A stretch of DNA of 64,000 bases from Ornithinicoccus hortensis (GTDB lineage: Bacteria > Actinomycetota > Actinomycetes > Actinomycetales > Dermatophilaceae): contig NZ_VFOP01000001.1 of the NCBI RefSeq assembly GCF_006716185.1, positions 3,720,001-3,784,000 of the forward strand, given 5' to 3'. Positions 44,395 to 53,362 of this stretch are shown in pieces (the stretch's first letter is position 1; each line of letters opens with the position of its first letter). A program made the translations under genes and the position numbers. The notes under the pieces are model-generated. The model did not search any database. It was given only the letters and a program-made list of their open reading frames with translations, and had not been told where the DNA came from.

Positions 44395-44951
44395 CCGCCG
44401 ATCCGCTCGCGGGCCAGCCGCACCAGCGCGGTCATCTCCTCCGTGGCACCCGGTATGCCGTCCGCCGGCCACCACCGCACGTCGAGGGACTCCTCGCTCA
44501 CCACGGGCCGGGCCCCGCCGCGGGCCACCGCGAGGAAGCGCACGTCCAGGTGGTGCACGTCGCCGCGCTCGCCGCAGAACGGCACCTCGTGCTCGTCCAG
44601 GTGGACCGGGACCGGGTCGAGGTCGAGCTCGTCGGCGGCCAGGCCGGACTCCTCGACCGCCTCGCGCAGGGCGGCACCGGCCAGCGTCTCGTCGCCGGGC
44701 TCGCAGTGGCCGCCGAACTGGAACCAGCGCCCGGCCTTGCGGTGCAGCGTGAGCAGCACCTGGCCACCGTCCGGGGACACCACGAGCACGCTGGCGGTGA
44801 GGTGGTCGGGGTGGCACTCCCGGCTCAGGCCGTCGTCGTAGTCGTACAGGTGCCCACCGAACCGGTCCCGCAGCAGGGCCTGCTCCGGGGTCGGCGGCAC
44901 CCAGGCGGTGAGGGTGCGGAGCGCGTCACGGTGCAGCGATCGGGAAGTCAC
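44379..44951 (-). CDS. Nudix hydrolase
   Basis: A 190-residue Nudix protein. The box GHCEPGDETLAGAALREAV followed by EESGL matches GX5EX7REUXEEXGU. RKAGRWFQFGGHCEPGDET is the lead-in strand, and a C-terminal RFLAVARGGARPVVSEESLD continues the fold. It hydrolyses a nucleoside diphosphate-X compound, substrate unknown. GTG at 44951 was chosen because the fold begins soon after; the frame is open to 44984. The 3' end overlaps the convergent acyltransferase gene by 16 bp. Confidence 0.9.
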   Translation of the reverse strand: MTSRSLHRDALRTLTAWVPPTPEQALLRDRFGGHLYDYDDGLSRECHPDHLTASVLVVSPDGGQVLLTLHRKAGRWFQFGGHCEPGDETLAGAALREAVEESGLAADELDLDPVPVHLDEHEVPFCGERGDVHHLDVRFLAVARGGARPVVSEESLDVRWWPADGIPGATEEMTALVRLARERIGGQARR

Positions 44952-45034
44952 CGGACCAGTCTGCCCCGAACCCACCCGGATCAACCGGCCACGCCCTCCC
45001 CGGGTGCGGGCCCCGTCCGTGTCACAGTGACCGG

Positions 45035-45898
45035 ATGCGACCGATCCCGCGGTTCTGGACCACCGCCGACGCCGACGTGCCCGGACCGGACGGCGGCAAC
45101 CTCGCCCTCCGCGTCTGGGGCTGGTCGACCACCTCCCTGGCGGACGCGGCCAGGGTCGCCGCGGACCGTCTCGCCCAGGTGCGGCGCAAGGCCGAGGTCG
45201 GCGAGCCCCTGCAGCGCGGGCAGTACTACCCGCGCCTCCCGCTGCGCGAGGAGACGCTGGCCGAGGTCACGGCCGAGGACGGCACGCTCCTGGCGGTCGT
45301 CACCCGCAACCGCTACGGCGCCGAGGTCCTCAACACCGACGCCCTCCTGATCGCCGACATCGACCTGCCCGAGCCCACCCGGCCGAGCGGCGGCGGCCTG
45401 CTCGGGCGCTTCCTCGGTCGTGGCGGTACGAAGGCCGGACCCGACCCGCAGGAGGACGCCCTGCACCGGATCGACCAGTTCGCCCGGGCACACCCCGACC
45501 TGGGCGTGCACACCTACCGGACGGCCGCCGGCCTGCGGGTCCTGGTGACCGGTGGGGACCTGCCACCGGGCACGAAGGCCGCCGAGCAGGTGCTCAGGGA
45601 GCTGGACTCCGACCCCGTCTACATCCTGCTGTGCACGACCCACGAGACCTACCGGGCCCGGCTGACGCCGAAACCGTGGCGCTGCGGGCACGCGGCCAAG
45701 AGTGTCGGGTGGCCCTACCCCGAGGACCGCGTCGGGTATGCCGAACAGTGGGTGGACAGGTACAACGAGCTCGCCACCGGGTACAGCTCGACGCACCACC
45801 TGACCTCGGTCGGGCCCGCACCAACACCGCAGGAGCAGCAGGTCATCCAGACCCACGACTGGGTGTCCAGGGCCACCGAGAGCCTCCCCCTGGCCTGA
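45035..45898 (+). CDS. Unrecognised protein, possibly a diverged primase-polymerase-like fold
   Basis: I do not recognise this 287-residue protein by name. It has no signal peptide or membrane segment. Features seen are TDALLIADIDLPEPTRP near residue 104 (a hydrophobic-strand DxD), VHTYRTAAGLRVLVTGG near 158, YILLCTTHETYRARLTPKPWRCG near 195 (its HETYRARLTPKPWRCG part) and WPYPEDRVGYAEQWVDRYNE near 222. A DxD strand followed by an xRTAxGxR strand is reminiscent of the archaeo-eukaryotic primase fold, but the catalytic histidine is not evident. It is a stand-alone gene starting with ATG at 45035, 83 bp from the divergent Nudix gene. Confidence 0.75.
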   Translation: MRPIPRFWTTADADVPGPDGGNLALRVWGWSTTSLADAARVAADRLAQVRRKAEVGEPLQRGQYYPRLPLREETLAEVTAEDGTLLAVVTRNRYGAEVLNTDALLIADIDLPEPTRPSGGGLLGRFLGRGGTKAGPDPQEDALHRIDQFARAHPDLGVHTYRTAAGLRVLVTGGDLPPGTKAAEQVLRELDSDPVYILLCTTHETYRARLTPKPWRCGHAAKSVGWPYPEDRVGYAEQWVDRYNELATGYSSTHHLTSVGPAPTPQEQQVIQTHDWVSRATESLPLA

Positions 45899-46308
45899 CC
45901 CCCGCTCGACGAGAGCGACGTGCGGGACGAACGGGACGTGCAGCACCGCGGTTACCTGCCGCCTGTCCTCGTGGTGGGGACACGTTCGCGGGCGGGGAGC
46001 CGGGGGTGCGGCCGGCCGCCGGGCCTAGTGGCACCGGTACCCGGCCTGGCCGACTCGTGCCCGCCGTGTCGGCGGCTACCAGTCAGACAAACCGGGTACC
46101 AGTGGGCACGCTGCCTGCATGGACGGGCCGGGCCAAGCTGTCCCCATTTCGAGGACACCGCAGGTCAGGCCCGCCATTTCCGGACGGCACTAGGGGGTCG
46201 GCAGCACAACCGCAACGAAAAGACGTGTCAGGACGACAAAACCGCTACGAAAACTGGTGGCGAGTCGGTCGCCGCCAGGCGTCCCACATCCCGTCGCGGG
46301 CTGCTCGA
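45899..46308. other. Intergenic region with local G+C dip and a partial palindrome copy
   Basis: This 410-bp gap between the unrecognised gene and the convergent ZIP gene holds no convincing gene. Bases about 46190-46260 are notably less G+C-rich than the surroundings, with AACGAAAAGACGTGTCAGG and ACAAAACCGCTACGAAAAC. At 46075-46103, reverse strand, 22 of 29 bases match the left arm of the palindrome at 15097-15164 (ACTGGTA..CGGTTTG....ACTGGT.GC). It may be a degraded insertion. Confidence 0.5.
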
Positions 46309-47103
46309 TCAGCCGATCTGCAGGCTGACCCAGATCACCAGACCGCCGGCCACGAGGCCGCCCAGCCCCTGGGCCCAGTGGGTCTGGTAGCGCCGCGCCG
46401 CGGGGAGCAGCTCGCGCAGGCTGAGCGCGATCATCATCCCGGCGACCAGCGCCAGGGTGAGCACGAGCAGCTCGTCGGGCAGCAGCGCCCGGAGCAGGAA
46501 GTAGCCGACCAGGGCCCCGACCGGCTCGGCGAGCCCGGACAGGGCGGCCCAGGTGAGCGCCCGCTGCCGGCTGCCCGTCGCCGCGTAGATCGGGGCCGCG
46601 ACCGCCATCCCCTCGGGGATGTTGTGGATCGCGATCGCCACGACCAGGGTGGCGCCGAGCTGCGGGGACTCCAGGGTGGCCAGGAAGGTCATCAACCCCT
46701 CGGGCAGGTTGTGCGCCCCGACGATGAGGGCCACCAGCAGGCCGCTGCGCAGCAGCCGCTGGTTGGCCAGCAGGTCCGCCGGGCCCTGCCGCTCCTCCCC
46801 GCCCGCGATGTCGGCCGGGTTGATGCTGTGCGGCAGCAGCGCGTCGATCAGGAAGACGAGGCCGACCCCGGCGGCCAGCACACCGGCTGTCCACCAGCTG
46901 GACCCGGAGACCTCCGAGGCACGCAGGGTGCGCAACGTCAGGGGCAGGATCTCCACGACCGACAGCACGATCATGATGCCGGCCGCGAAGGCCAGCCCGA
47001 CGGCCAGCGGACCCCGCCGGCGCATCCCGGGGTGCAGCGCCAGCGCACCGCCGACGATCGTCGCCGCCCCGGCCAGGGTGGCGGCCGCGATCGCCCAGAG
47101 CAT
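46309..47103 (-). CDS. ZIP family metal transporter (ZupT-like)
   Basis: A 264-residue divalent metal importer with about eight helices. TM4 contains GAHNLPEGLMTFL and TM5 contains AIHNIPEGMAVAAP, the paired HNxPEG motifs forming the binuclear metal site. The loop near residues 95-110 is short and lacks the usual His-rich stretch. Zn(II), Fe(II) or Mn(II) are possible substrates. The start is ATG at 47103, 9 nt after the stop of the acyl-CoA dehydrogenase gene, so it may be cotranscribed from the latter's promoter. Confidence 0.94.
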   Translation of the reverse strand: MLWAIAAATLAGAATIVGGALALHPGMRRRGPLAVGLAFAAGIMIVLSVVEILPLTLRTLRASEVSGSSWWTAGVLAAGVGLVFLIDALLPHSINPADIAGGEERQGPADLLANQRLLRSGLLVALIVGAHNLPEGLMTFLATLESPQLGATLVVAIAIHNIPEGMAVAAPIYAATGSRQRALTWAALSGLAEPVGALVGYFLLRALLPDELLVLTLALVAGMMIALSLRELLPAARRYQTHWAQGLGGLVAGGLVIWVSLQIG

Positions 47104-47112
47104 CCGCGGCGG

Positions 47113-48312
47113 TCAGCCGCGGAAGGCGGCGTGCCCGGTGAGCGCCTGCCCCAGGACCAGGGTGTGCATCTCCGTGGTGCCCTCGTAGGTGAGCACGGAC
47201 TCCAGGTTCGCGGCGTGCCGCAGCGGCGCGTACTCCGAGCTGATCCCGTTGGCCCCGAGCACGCTGCGGCACTCGCGGGCGATCGCCAGCGCGCGGCGCA
47301 CGTTGTTCAGTTTGCCCAGGCTCACCTGCTGCGGCGTGATCTGACCGGCGTCCTTGAGCCGGCCCAACTGCAGCGCCAGCAGCATCCCGGTGATGTAGTC
47401 GGTCCCGAGGTCGACCAGCTTGGCCTGGGTCAGCTGGAAGCCGGCGATCGGCCGGCCGAACTGCTCGCGCGAGCCGGCGTAGTCGATCGCGGTCGTCAGC
47501 GCGTCCCGCGCGGCACCCATGGCGCCGAAGACGATGCCGTAGCGGGCCTCGGACAGCGCCCCCAGCGGGCCGGACAGGCCCTTCGCGCCGGGCAGCATGG
47601 CCGAGTCCGGCAGCCGCACCCCCTCCAGCACCAGCTCGCTAGTGACCGAGGCACGCAGCGACAGCTTGCCCTTGATCTCCGGCGCCGAGAACCCCTTGGT
47701 GTCGGTCGGGACGACGAACCCGCGGATGCCGTCCTCGGTCTGCGCCCACACCACGGCCACCGACGCGACCGAGCCGTTGGTGATCCACATCTTGGTGCCG
47801 TCCAGCACCCAGTCGTCCCCGTCCCGCCGGGCGCGGGTGCGCATGTTGCCGGGGTCCGATCCCTGGTCCGGCTCGGTCAGGCCGAAGCACCCGATGGCCT
47901 CACCGGTCGCCATCCGGGGCAGCCACTCCTGCTTCTGCTCCTCGCTGCCGTAGGCGTGGATGGAGAACATCGCCAAGGAGCCCTGCACGCTCACCAGGGA
48001 GCGCAGCCCGGAGTCGACCGCCTCCACCTCGGCGCAGACCAGGCCGTATGCCGTGGCGCTGGTCCCCGCGCAGCCGTAGCCGTCCAGGTGCATCCCGAGG
48101 AGCCCGAGGGAGCCCAGCTCCTTGGCCAGGTCGCGCACCGGGAGCGCCCCGTCGAGGTACCACTGGGCCACGTGCGGCCGGGCCAGGTCGGCCAGCGCCT
48201 TGCGGGTGGTGTCCCGGATCGCCAGGTCCTCCTCGGCGACACCGAGATCCAGGGCGCCGAGCTGGTCGAGGGTCCAGACCTTCTTGGTGGTCCTGTCGGT
48301 GGACGGGGACAT
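47113..48312 (-). CDS. Acyl-CoA dehydrogenase, glutaryl-CoA dehydrogenase-like
   Basis: A 399-residue flavoprotein. [20 protein letters not shown] is the FAD/substrate-binding loop and [20 protein letters not shown] follows. The catalytic base lies in [20 protein letters not shown], as in glutaryl-CoA and short-chain dehydrogenases. [16 protein letters not shown] and [19 protein letters not shown] fit the GCDH subgroup. It would oxidise glutaryl-CoA to crotonyl-CoA in lysine or aromatic catabolism; other acyl substrates are possible. The start is ATG at 48312. It is divergent from the HAD gene with 86 bp between. Confidence 0.92.
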   Translation of the reverse strand: MSPSTDRTTKKVWTLDQLGALDLGVAEEDLAIRDTTRKALADLARPHVAQWYLDGALPVRDLAKELGSLGLLGMHLDGYGCAGTSATAYGLVCAEVEAVDSGLRSLVSVQGSLAMFSIHAYGSEEQKQEWLPRMATGEAIGCFGLTEPDQGSDPGNMRTRARRDGDDWVLDGTKMWITNGSVASVAVVWAQTEDGIRGFVVPTDTKGFSAPEIKGKLSLRASVTSELVLEGVRLPDSAMLPGAKGLSGPLGALSEARYGIVFGAMGAARDALTTAIDYAGSREQFGRPIAGFQLTQAKLVDLGTDYITGMLLALQLGRLKDAGQITPQQVSLGKLNNVRRALAIARECRSVLGANGISSEYAPLRHAANLESVLTYEGTTEMHTLVLGQALTGHAAFRG

Positions 48313-48398
48313 GCGTGACCTCCACGGTGAGACGGGACACCCACTCTACGGGCGGCACGTGCGGACCGGGAGGCGGGCGGTGCTGGCACGATAGACCC

Positions 48399-49199
48399 AT
48401 GACCGAACGGATCCCGGTGGACTGCTGGCTGACCGACATGGACGGCGTCCTGGTGCACGAGGAGCGGGCGCTGCCCGGCGCCGCCGACTTCATCGCCACC
48501 CTCATCGACACCGGGACCCGGTTCCAGGTGCTCACCAACAACTCGATCTACACCCCCAGGGACCTCCGGGCGCGGTTGCTCTCCGGCGGGATCGACGTGC
48601 CCGAGGACAACATCTGGACCTCCGCCCTGGCGACCGCCACCTTCCTGCACGCCCAGCGGGAGGGCGGCACGGCATACGTGATCGGCGAGGCCGGTCTGAC
48701 GACCGCGCTGCACGACGTGGGCTACGTGCTCACCGACCGCGACCCCGACTACGTCGTCCTCGGGGAGACCCGCACCTACTCCTTCGAGGCGATCACCCGC
48801 GCGATCCGCCTCGTGGTCGGGGGCGCCCGGTTCATCGCCACGAACCCGGACCCGACCGGCCCCTCGGCCGACGGGCCGCTGCCGGCCACCGGGTCGGTGG
48901 CCGCGCTGATCACCCGGGCGACCGGGATCACCCCCTACTACGTGGGCAAGCCCAACCCGCTGATGATGCGCAGCGCGCTGAACCGGATCGACGCCCACTC
49001 CGAGCACACGGTGATGATCGGGGACCGGATGGACACCGACATCGTCAGCGGGCTCGAGGCCGGCCTGCGCACCGTCCTGGTCCTCACCGGGTCGACGTCC
49101 GCCGCCGAGGTGGAGCGTTTCCCCTACCGCCCGACCGCGGTGCACGACTCGATCGAGAGCGTCGTCCCACTCGTCCGGGAGTTCTACCCCGAGGGGTGA
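48399..49199 (+). CDS. HAD-IIA family phosphatase (NagD-like)
   Basis: A 266-residue haloacid dehalogenase-superfamily hydrolase. Motif I is [13 protein letters not shown] with nucleophile and acid Asp. Motif II is VLTNNS, the C2a cap spans about residues 85-180, the motif III lysine is in [11 protein letters not shown], and motif IV is [13 protein letters not shown]. NagD-type enzymes dephosphorylate nucleotides or sugar phosphates. ATG at 48399 starts just before the conserved strand. The gene is alone, followed by about 200 bp before the subtilase gene. Confidence 0.93.
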   Translation: MTERIPVDCWLTDMDGVLVHEERALPGAADFIATLIDTGTRFQVLTNNSIYTPRDLRARLLSGGIDVPEDNIWTSALATATFLHAQREGGTAYVIGEAGLTTALHDVGYVLTDRDPDYVVLGETRTYSFEAITRAIRLVVGGARFIATNPDPTGPSADGPLPATGSVAALITRATGITPYYVGKPNPLMMRSALNRIDAHSEHTVMIGDRMDTDIVSGLEAGLRTVLVLTGSTSAAEVERFPYRPTAVHDSIESVVPLVREFYPEG

Positions 49200-49405
49200 C
49201 GCCCCGCGGCAAGCATTGCGACTGTTGACCATTCGCGGGGAAAGTCTTTACCACAGTGACGCGTGTGATCCGCGTTGCGCCGCGCCCAAAAGGTTGTCAG
49301 GCGCCTCAACCTGTCGGTAGGTTTCCCCTCGGACGTCCATGGGGGGCGTCCGCACCGAGCTGGATGTCGGCGGTGTCAACCCGATGCCGACCGCCCCGGC
49401 GCACA

Positions 49406-51835
49406 ATGGAATGGGGAAACGTGTCACACACACAGAAGAGGACGCGCGGCCGCATTGTTGCGGCTGTCGCGGGTCTCGGCATGGTGGCCAGCGCGCTGCC
49501 TGCCGTTGCCGCGAGCGCCTCGTCGGTCTCCGCTGACAAGCAGGCCGACAAGGTGACCAGCGAGGTCCAGGCCGACCTCGACAAGAACGGTGAGGCCAAC
49601 GTCTGGGTTCACTTCAGCAACCGTCCCGACCTGTCGCAGTTCGAGGGACTCAACTGGTCCGACCGCGGCAAGGCGGTCAACGCCGCGCTGCGTGCGGCCG
49701 CCGACGAGAGCCAGGCCGACCTCCGCGCCCAGCTCGACGCGGCCGGTGTGGACTACAAGTCCTTCTACATCACCAACGCGATCAAGGTGAACTCGGCCGA
49801 CCTGGACCTGGTCAAGTCGATGGCCGCGGACGCTGGCGTGGACAAGATCTACCCCGAGTTCGAGGTCGTGCAGCAGGAGCCGGTGTCCAAGACCGCCACC
49901 GACATGGCTCCCCACGCCACCGAGTGGGGCCTGGACAACATCAACGCCCCGGCCGTCTGGGACCTGGGGTACACCGGTGAGGGCATCGTGGTCGCCACGG
50001 TCGACACCGGTGTGGCCGGTGAGCACCCGGCCCTGGCCGAGCACTACCGTGGCACCGAGACCGGCAGCGACGACTACAACTGGTTCGACCCGCAGGGCGG
50101 CGCCGACAGCCCGACCGACTACGACGAGCACGGCACCCACGTGACCGGCACGATGGTCGGCGACGACGGCTCCGGCAACCAGATCGGTGTCGCTCCCGGC
50201 GCCAAGTGGATCGCCGCCGCGGGCTGCTGCCCCGACGACGAGGCCCTGCTCTCCTCCATGGAGTGGATGCTGGCCCCGACCCCGGTCGGTGGCGGCGAGG
50301 GCGACACGGACATGCGTCCGCACATCGTGAACAACTCCTGGGGCACCACCGCCCCCTCGAACGACCCGTTCGGTGAGGAGATCCAGGAGGCCTGGGCCGC
50401 CGAGGGCATCTTCGGCGTGTGGTCCAACGGCAACAACGGCCCGGAGTGCAACACCTCCGGCTCCCCGGGCAGCCGTACGCTGAACTACTCGGTCGGCGCC
50501 TACGACGTGAACAACACGATCGGCGACTTCTCCTCGCGCGGTCCGGGTCAGGACGGCGAGATCAAGCCGAACATCTCGGCCCCCGGCGTGAACGTCCGGT
50601 CCTCCGTGCCGGGTGACGGTTACGCCAACTTCAACGGCACCTCGATGGCCGCCCCGCACGTTTCGGGCGCCATCGCGCTGCTGTGGTCCTCCAACCCCGA
50701 CCTGGTCGGTGACATCGAGGCCACGACCGAGCTGCTGAACACCACCGCGATCGACACCGCGGACGACCAGTGTGGCGGCACCGCCGAGGACAACCCGGTC
50801 TACGGTGAGGGTCGTCTCGACGCCCTGGCCCTGGTCGAGGCCGGCGCCGGCGAGGAGCCGGAGCCCCCGGCCCTGGAGGTCGTGCGCTACCAGGGTGAGC
50901 ACCGTTACGACACCGCCGCGGAGATCTCCACCTACTACGGTGGCGACATCGACACGGTCTACGTGACCACCGGTCAGGGCTTCGCCGACGCGCTGGCTGG
51001 CGGCTCCGCCGCCTCCAACGGCCTGTTCGGCACCATGGAGACCCCGGAGGGCAACCCCGCTCCGGTGCTGCTGGTGCGCGGCCAGGACGACAACCTGGAC
51101 TCGGCGAAGTTCCACACGATGTTCAAGGAGCAGCTGACCAACATCGACCCCGAGAACATCGTGGTCCTGGGTGGCACCGGCGTGGTCTCCGAGGGCATCG
51201 AGGCCGAGCTGGGTGACTACGCCCCGAACGTGCGCCGCATCGGTGGTGCCGACCGTTACGAGACGGCCGCGCTGCTGGCCGCCGAGTTCGACTCCCCCGA
51301 CACCATCTACGTGGCCCGCGGCAACGGGGACAAGGCCTTCGCCGACGCCCTCGCGGGCTCGGCCGCGGCCGGCCGGGACAACGCCCCGGTCCTGCTGGTG
51401 AAGGACACCGAGGTTCCCCCGGCTGCTGCCGAGGTCCTCGCCGACAACCCGGACGCCACCGTCGTGGTCCTGGGTGGCACCGCCGCCGTGTCCGACGCGG
51501 TCTACGCCGAGGTCGGCGCCTCCGAGCGCCTCTCCGGTGACAACCGCTACGAGACCGGCCTGGCCGTGTCCGCCGGGTACGAGGCCGCCGACGTGGTCTA
51601 CGTGGCCACCGGCCAGCAGTACGCCGACGCCCTCGCCGGTGGTGCTCTCGCCGGCTCCGAGGACGTCCCGGTCCTGCTGGTCCGCGGTAGCGACGACAAC
51701 CTGTCCGGCAAGTTCGGTGCCGGCATCGAGGAAGAGATCGCTCGCCTCGGCGCCAGCAAGGTCGTCATCCTCGGCGGTACCTCCGCGGTGTCCCAGGGCA
51801 TCGAGGACGACATCGCCGACGGCGTCGACGACTGA
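49406..51835 (+). CDS. Secreted S8 subtilisin-like protease with three C-terminal cell-wall-binding repeats (CWB2)
   Basis: An 809-residue secreted protease. A signal peptide ends near ALPAVAASASS (about residue 38), an I9-like propeptide spans about 40-165, and the catalytic domain about 175-480. The triad is Asp200 (ATVDTGV), His242 (EHGTHVTG) and Ser413 (NGTSMAAPHV). Three CWB2 repeats follow from about 492, each beginning with R(I/L/Y)xGxxRYxTA-type sequence and ending VV(I/V)LGGTxxVS, which tether proteins to wall polymers. ATG at 49406 or GTG at 49421 could start it; GGGGA favours the GTG. Codons GGT and CGT are much commoner than in neighbours, suggesting high expression. A hairpin follows. 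Confidence 0.95.
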   Translation: MEWGNVSHTQKRTRGRIVAAVAGLGMVASALPAVAASASSVSADKQADKVTSEVQADLDKNGEANVWVHFSNRPDLSQFEGLNWSDRGKAVNAALRAAADESQADLRAQLDAAGVDYKSFYITNAIKVNSADLDLVKSMAADAGVDKIYPEFEVVQQEPVSKTATDMAPHATEWGLDNINAPAVWDLGYTGEGIVVATVDTGVAGEHPALAEHYRGTETGSDDYNWFDPQGGADSPTDYDEHGTHVTGTMVGDDGSGNQIGVAPGAKWIAAAGCCPDDEALLSSMEWMLAPTPVGGGEGDTDMRPHIVNNSWGTTAPSNDPFGEEIQEAWAAEGIFGVWSNGNNGPECNTSGSPGSRTLNYSVGAYDVNNTIGDFSSRGPGQDGEIKPNISAPGVNVRSSVPGDGYANFNGTSMAAPHVSGAIALLWSSNPDLVGDIEATTELLNTTAIDTADDQCGGTAEDNPVYGEGRLDALALVEAGAGEEPEPPALEVVRYQGEHRYDTAAEISTYYGGDIDTVYVTTGQGFADALAGGSAASNGLFGTMETPEGNPAPVLLVRGQDDNLDSAKFHTMFKEQLTNIDPENIVVLGGTGVVSEGIEAELGDYAPNVRRIGGADRYETAALLAAEFDSPDTIYVARGNGDKAFADALAGSAAAGRDNAPVLLVKDTEVPPAAAEVLADNPDATVVVLGGTAAVSDAVYAEVGASERLSGDNRYETGLAVSAGYEAADVVYVATGQQYADALAGGALAGSEDVPVLLVRGSDDNLSGKFGAGIEEEIARLGASKVVILGGTSAVSQGIEDDIADGVDD

Positions 51836-51876
51836 GGTAGTCACCACCTGAGCAGCACACGCTGACTCACACCGAG

Positions 51877-51913
51877 GCCGCCGGGCCGGGGAACCACTCC
51901 CCGACCCGGCGGC
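51877..51913 (+). terminator. Terminator downstream of the subtilase gene
   Basis: A 15-bp stem (GCCGCCGGGCCGGGG with CCCCGACCCGGCGGC, one G-U pair) around a 7-nt loop lies 42 bp after the stop, followed by TTCGTCAT. Confidence 0.88.
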
Positions 51914-52120
51914 TTCGTCATACCCCCTGGCTGCAGGATTCTCGGGTCACCCGATAATCCTGACCTTCGACCCAGAACCTTCCCGGGACGAAGCGTCAGG
52001 TTCCGGGGTGAAGCACCCCCAGGGCAGCAAGAAGCAGCACACTCGGGCCACGATCGAAGCACCGACCCGGTCATCGACGGAAGCGAGACGACCTCACGGC
52101 CGAGCGCATACCCTGACACC

Positions 52121-52213
52121 GTGATCAGTGTCGAGCGCGTCGCCGAGTTCGCGGCTGCCCTGGCCGTCCCCGCTCACGCACCGACCGGTGACCAGGTGGC
52201 CGCGCAGCGATGA
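52121..52213 (+). other. Short frame, 30 codons, overlapping the GyrI-like pseudogene start
   Basis: A GTG-started frame of 30 residues (VISVERVAEFAAALAVPAH then PTGDQVAAQR) ends in a TGA that overlaps the ATG of the GyrI-like frame (ATGA). Its sequence recalls the first helix of MmcQ/YjbR-type proteins, so it may be a gene remnant, or a short leader coupled to the next frame. The 374 bp between the subtilase stop and the GyrI-like frame otherwise show only the terminator and no clear gene. Confidence 0.35.
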
Positions 52214-52839
52214 AGATCGACCTGAAAAGGGAGCGTCCGGACCTGTACCGACCACCGACCACGGAGTTCACCGAGGTCGACGTCCCACCGATCACCTAGC
52301 TGGCCATCGACGGTCACGGCGATCCCAACACCTCGCCGGCCTACACGGCGGCGGTCGGCGCCCTCTACGCCAGCGCCTACGCCACCAAGTTCGCGTTTCG
52401 CGACCGCACGGGCGAGGACTTCGTGGTCAGCCCGCTCGAGGGCCTGTGGTCCAGCGAGGACCCCACGACGTTCACGGAGCGCCGCAAGGACGAGTGGGAC
52501 TGGACGATGCTCATCGCCTTCCCGGAACCCGTCGACCGGGAAGACCTGGCGCAGGGACTGGCCCGCGCGGCACACAAGAAGCCGGAGCTACCGGTCTCGG
52601 ACGTGCGGGTGCTGGAGCTGACCGAGGGACGGTCCCTGCAGATCATGAACGTGGGCAGCTACGACGATGAGGGCCCGACCCTGGCCCGGCTGCACCATGA
52701 GGTGATGCCCGAGCGGGGGTTGACGTTCAACGGGCCGCACCACGAGATCTACCTGGGCGACCCGCGCAGGGCGGCCCCGGAGACGTTGCGGACGGTGTTG
52801 CGTCAGCCGGTCCGTCCGTTGGGCAACGCGCCGACCTAG
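52210..52839 (+). pseudogene. GyrI-like small-molecule-binding domain protein, interrupted by in-frame TAG
   Basis: The frame from ATG 52210 to 52839 would give about 209 residues matching GyrI-like proteins: MKIDLKRERPDLYRPPTTEF, then DVPPIT-stop-LAIDGHGDPNTSPAY, EGLWSSEDPTTF, RKDEWDWTMLIAFPEPVDRE, and a C-terminal HHEIYLGDPRRAAPETLRTV. The TAG at 52297-52299 (codon 30) stands where relatives have an aromatic residue, so TAC to TAG is the likely change. All sequence after the stop is intact, meaning the mutation is recent, an assembly error, or bypassed by a downstream GTG (52423) that would delete the first strand. It overlaps the convergent hspR gene by 4 bp. Confidence 0.85.
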
Positions 52840-53294
52840 GACCAGTCCTCGTCGGACCGCGGACGCCACAGCACCAGCGCGGTCGACGGGGCGACCTGAC
52901 GGGGACGCCGCCCGGGCGGGAGCACGGTCACCTCGCCGGCCGCGCCGGCGGCGAACACCCGCCGCGCGGACCGGACGGTCCGCTCGAGCTCCTCGTTCTG
53001 GGCGGTGAGCTCCGCCACCCGGGACCGCAGGGCGTCCAGCTGCAGCTCCAGCTGCATGATCCGCTCGATCCCCGCCAGGCTGATGCCCTCCTCCTGGGAG
53101 AGCCGCTGGACCTCGCGCAGCCGGGAGACGTCCCGGGCGGAGTAGCGCCGCCCGCCGCCGCGGGTGCGCTGCGGCGTGACCAGGCCGAGCCGGTCGTACT
53201 GCCGCAGCGTCTGGGCGTGCATCCCGGCGAGCTCGGCCGCGACCGAGATGACGAACACCGGGGTGTCGTCGTCGTGGTGTCCCCGCCTGCCCAT
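52836..53294 (-). CDS. hspR: HspR, MerR-type repressor of heat-shock genes
   Basis: A 152-residue repressor. The MerR HTH FVISVAAELAGMHAQTLRQY is near residues 14-33, followed by the wing GGGRRYSARDVSRLREVQRL and a leucine-rich coiled coil (about 75-115). HspR binds HAIR repeats with DnaK as corepressor. The HAIR elements found at 37499-37517 and 57216-57236 are its likely targets. ATG at 53294 was preferred over GTG at 53303 because GGAGG sits 8 nt before the ATG and would touch the GTG. It is the last gene of the dnaK operon. Confidence 0.94.
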   Translation of the reverse strand: MGRRGHHDDDTPVFVISVAAELAGMHAQTLRQYDRLGLVTPQRTRGGGRRYSARDVSRLREVQRLSQEEGISLAGIERIMQLELQLDALRSRVAELTAQNEELERTVRSARRVFAAGAAGEVTVLPPGRRPRQVAPSTALVLWRPRSDEDWS

Positions 53295-53362
53295 CGTGCT
53301 CACCTCCGTCGGTGTCGGTCCGGATCGATGTCTGCTGCCGGGGCGGGTGCCTCCGGCTGGGG

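Noticed and set aside
46190-46310. Possible attachment site or IS remnant in the low-G+C stretch
   Set aside because: No inverted ends, target duplication or transposase sequence could be seen.
49424-51847. Long open frame on the reverse strand opposite the subtilase gene
   Set aside because: It is a by-product of high third-position G+C. The forward strand has a signal peptide, full catalytic triad and three known repeats.
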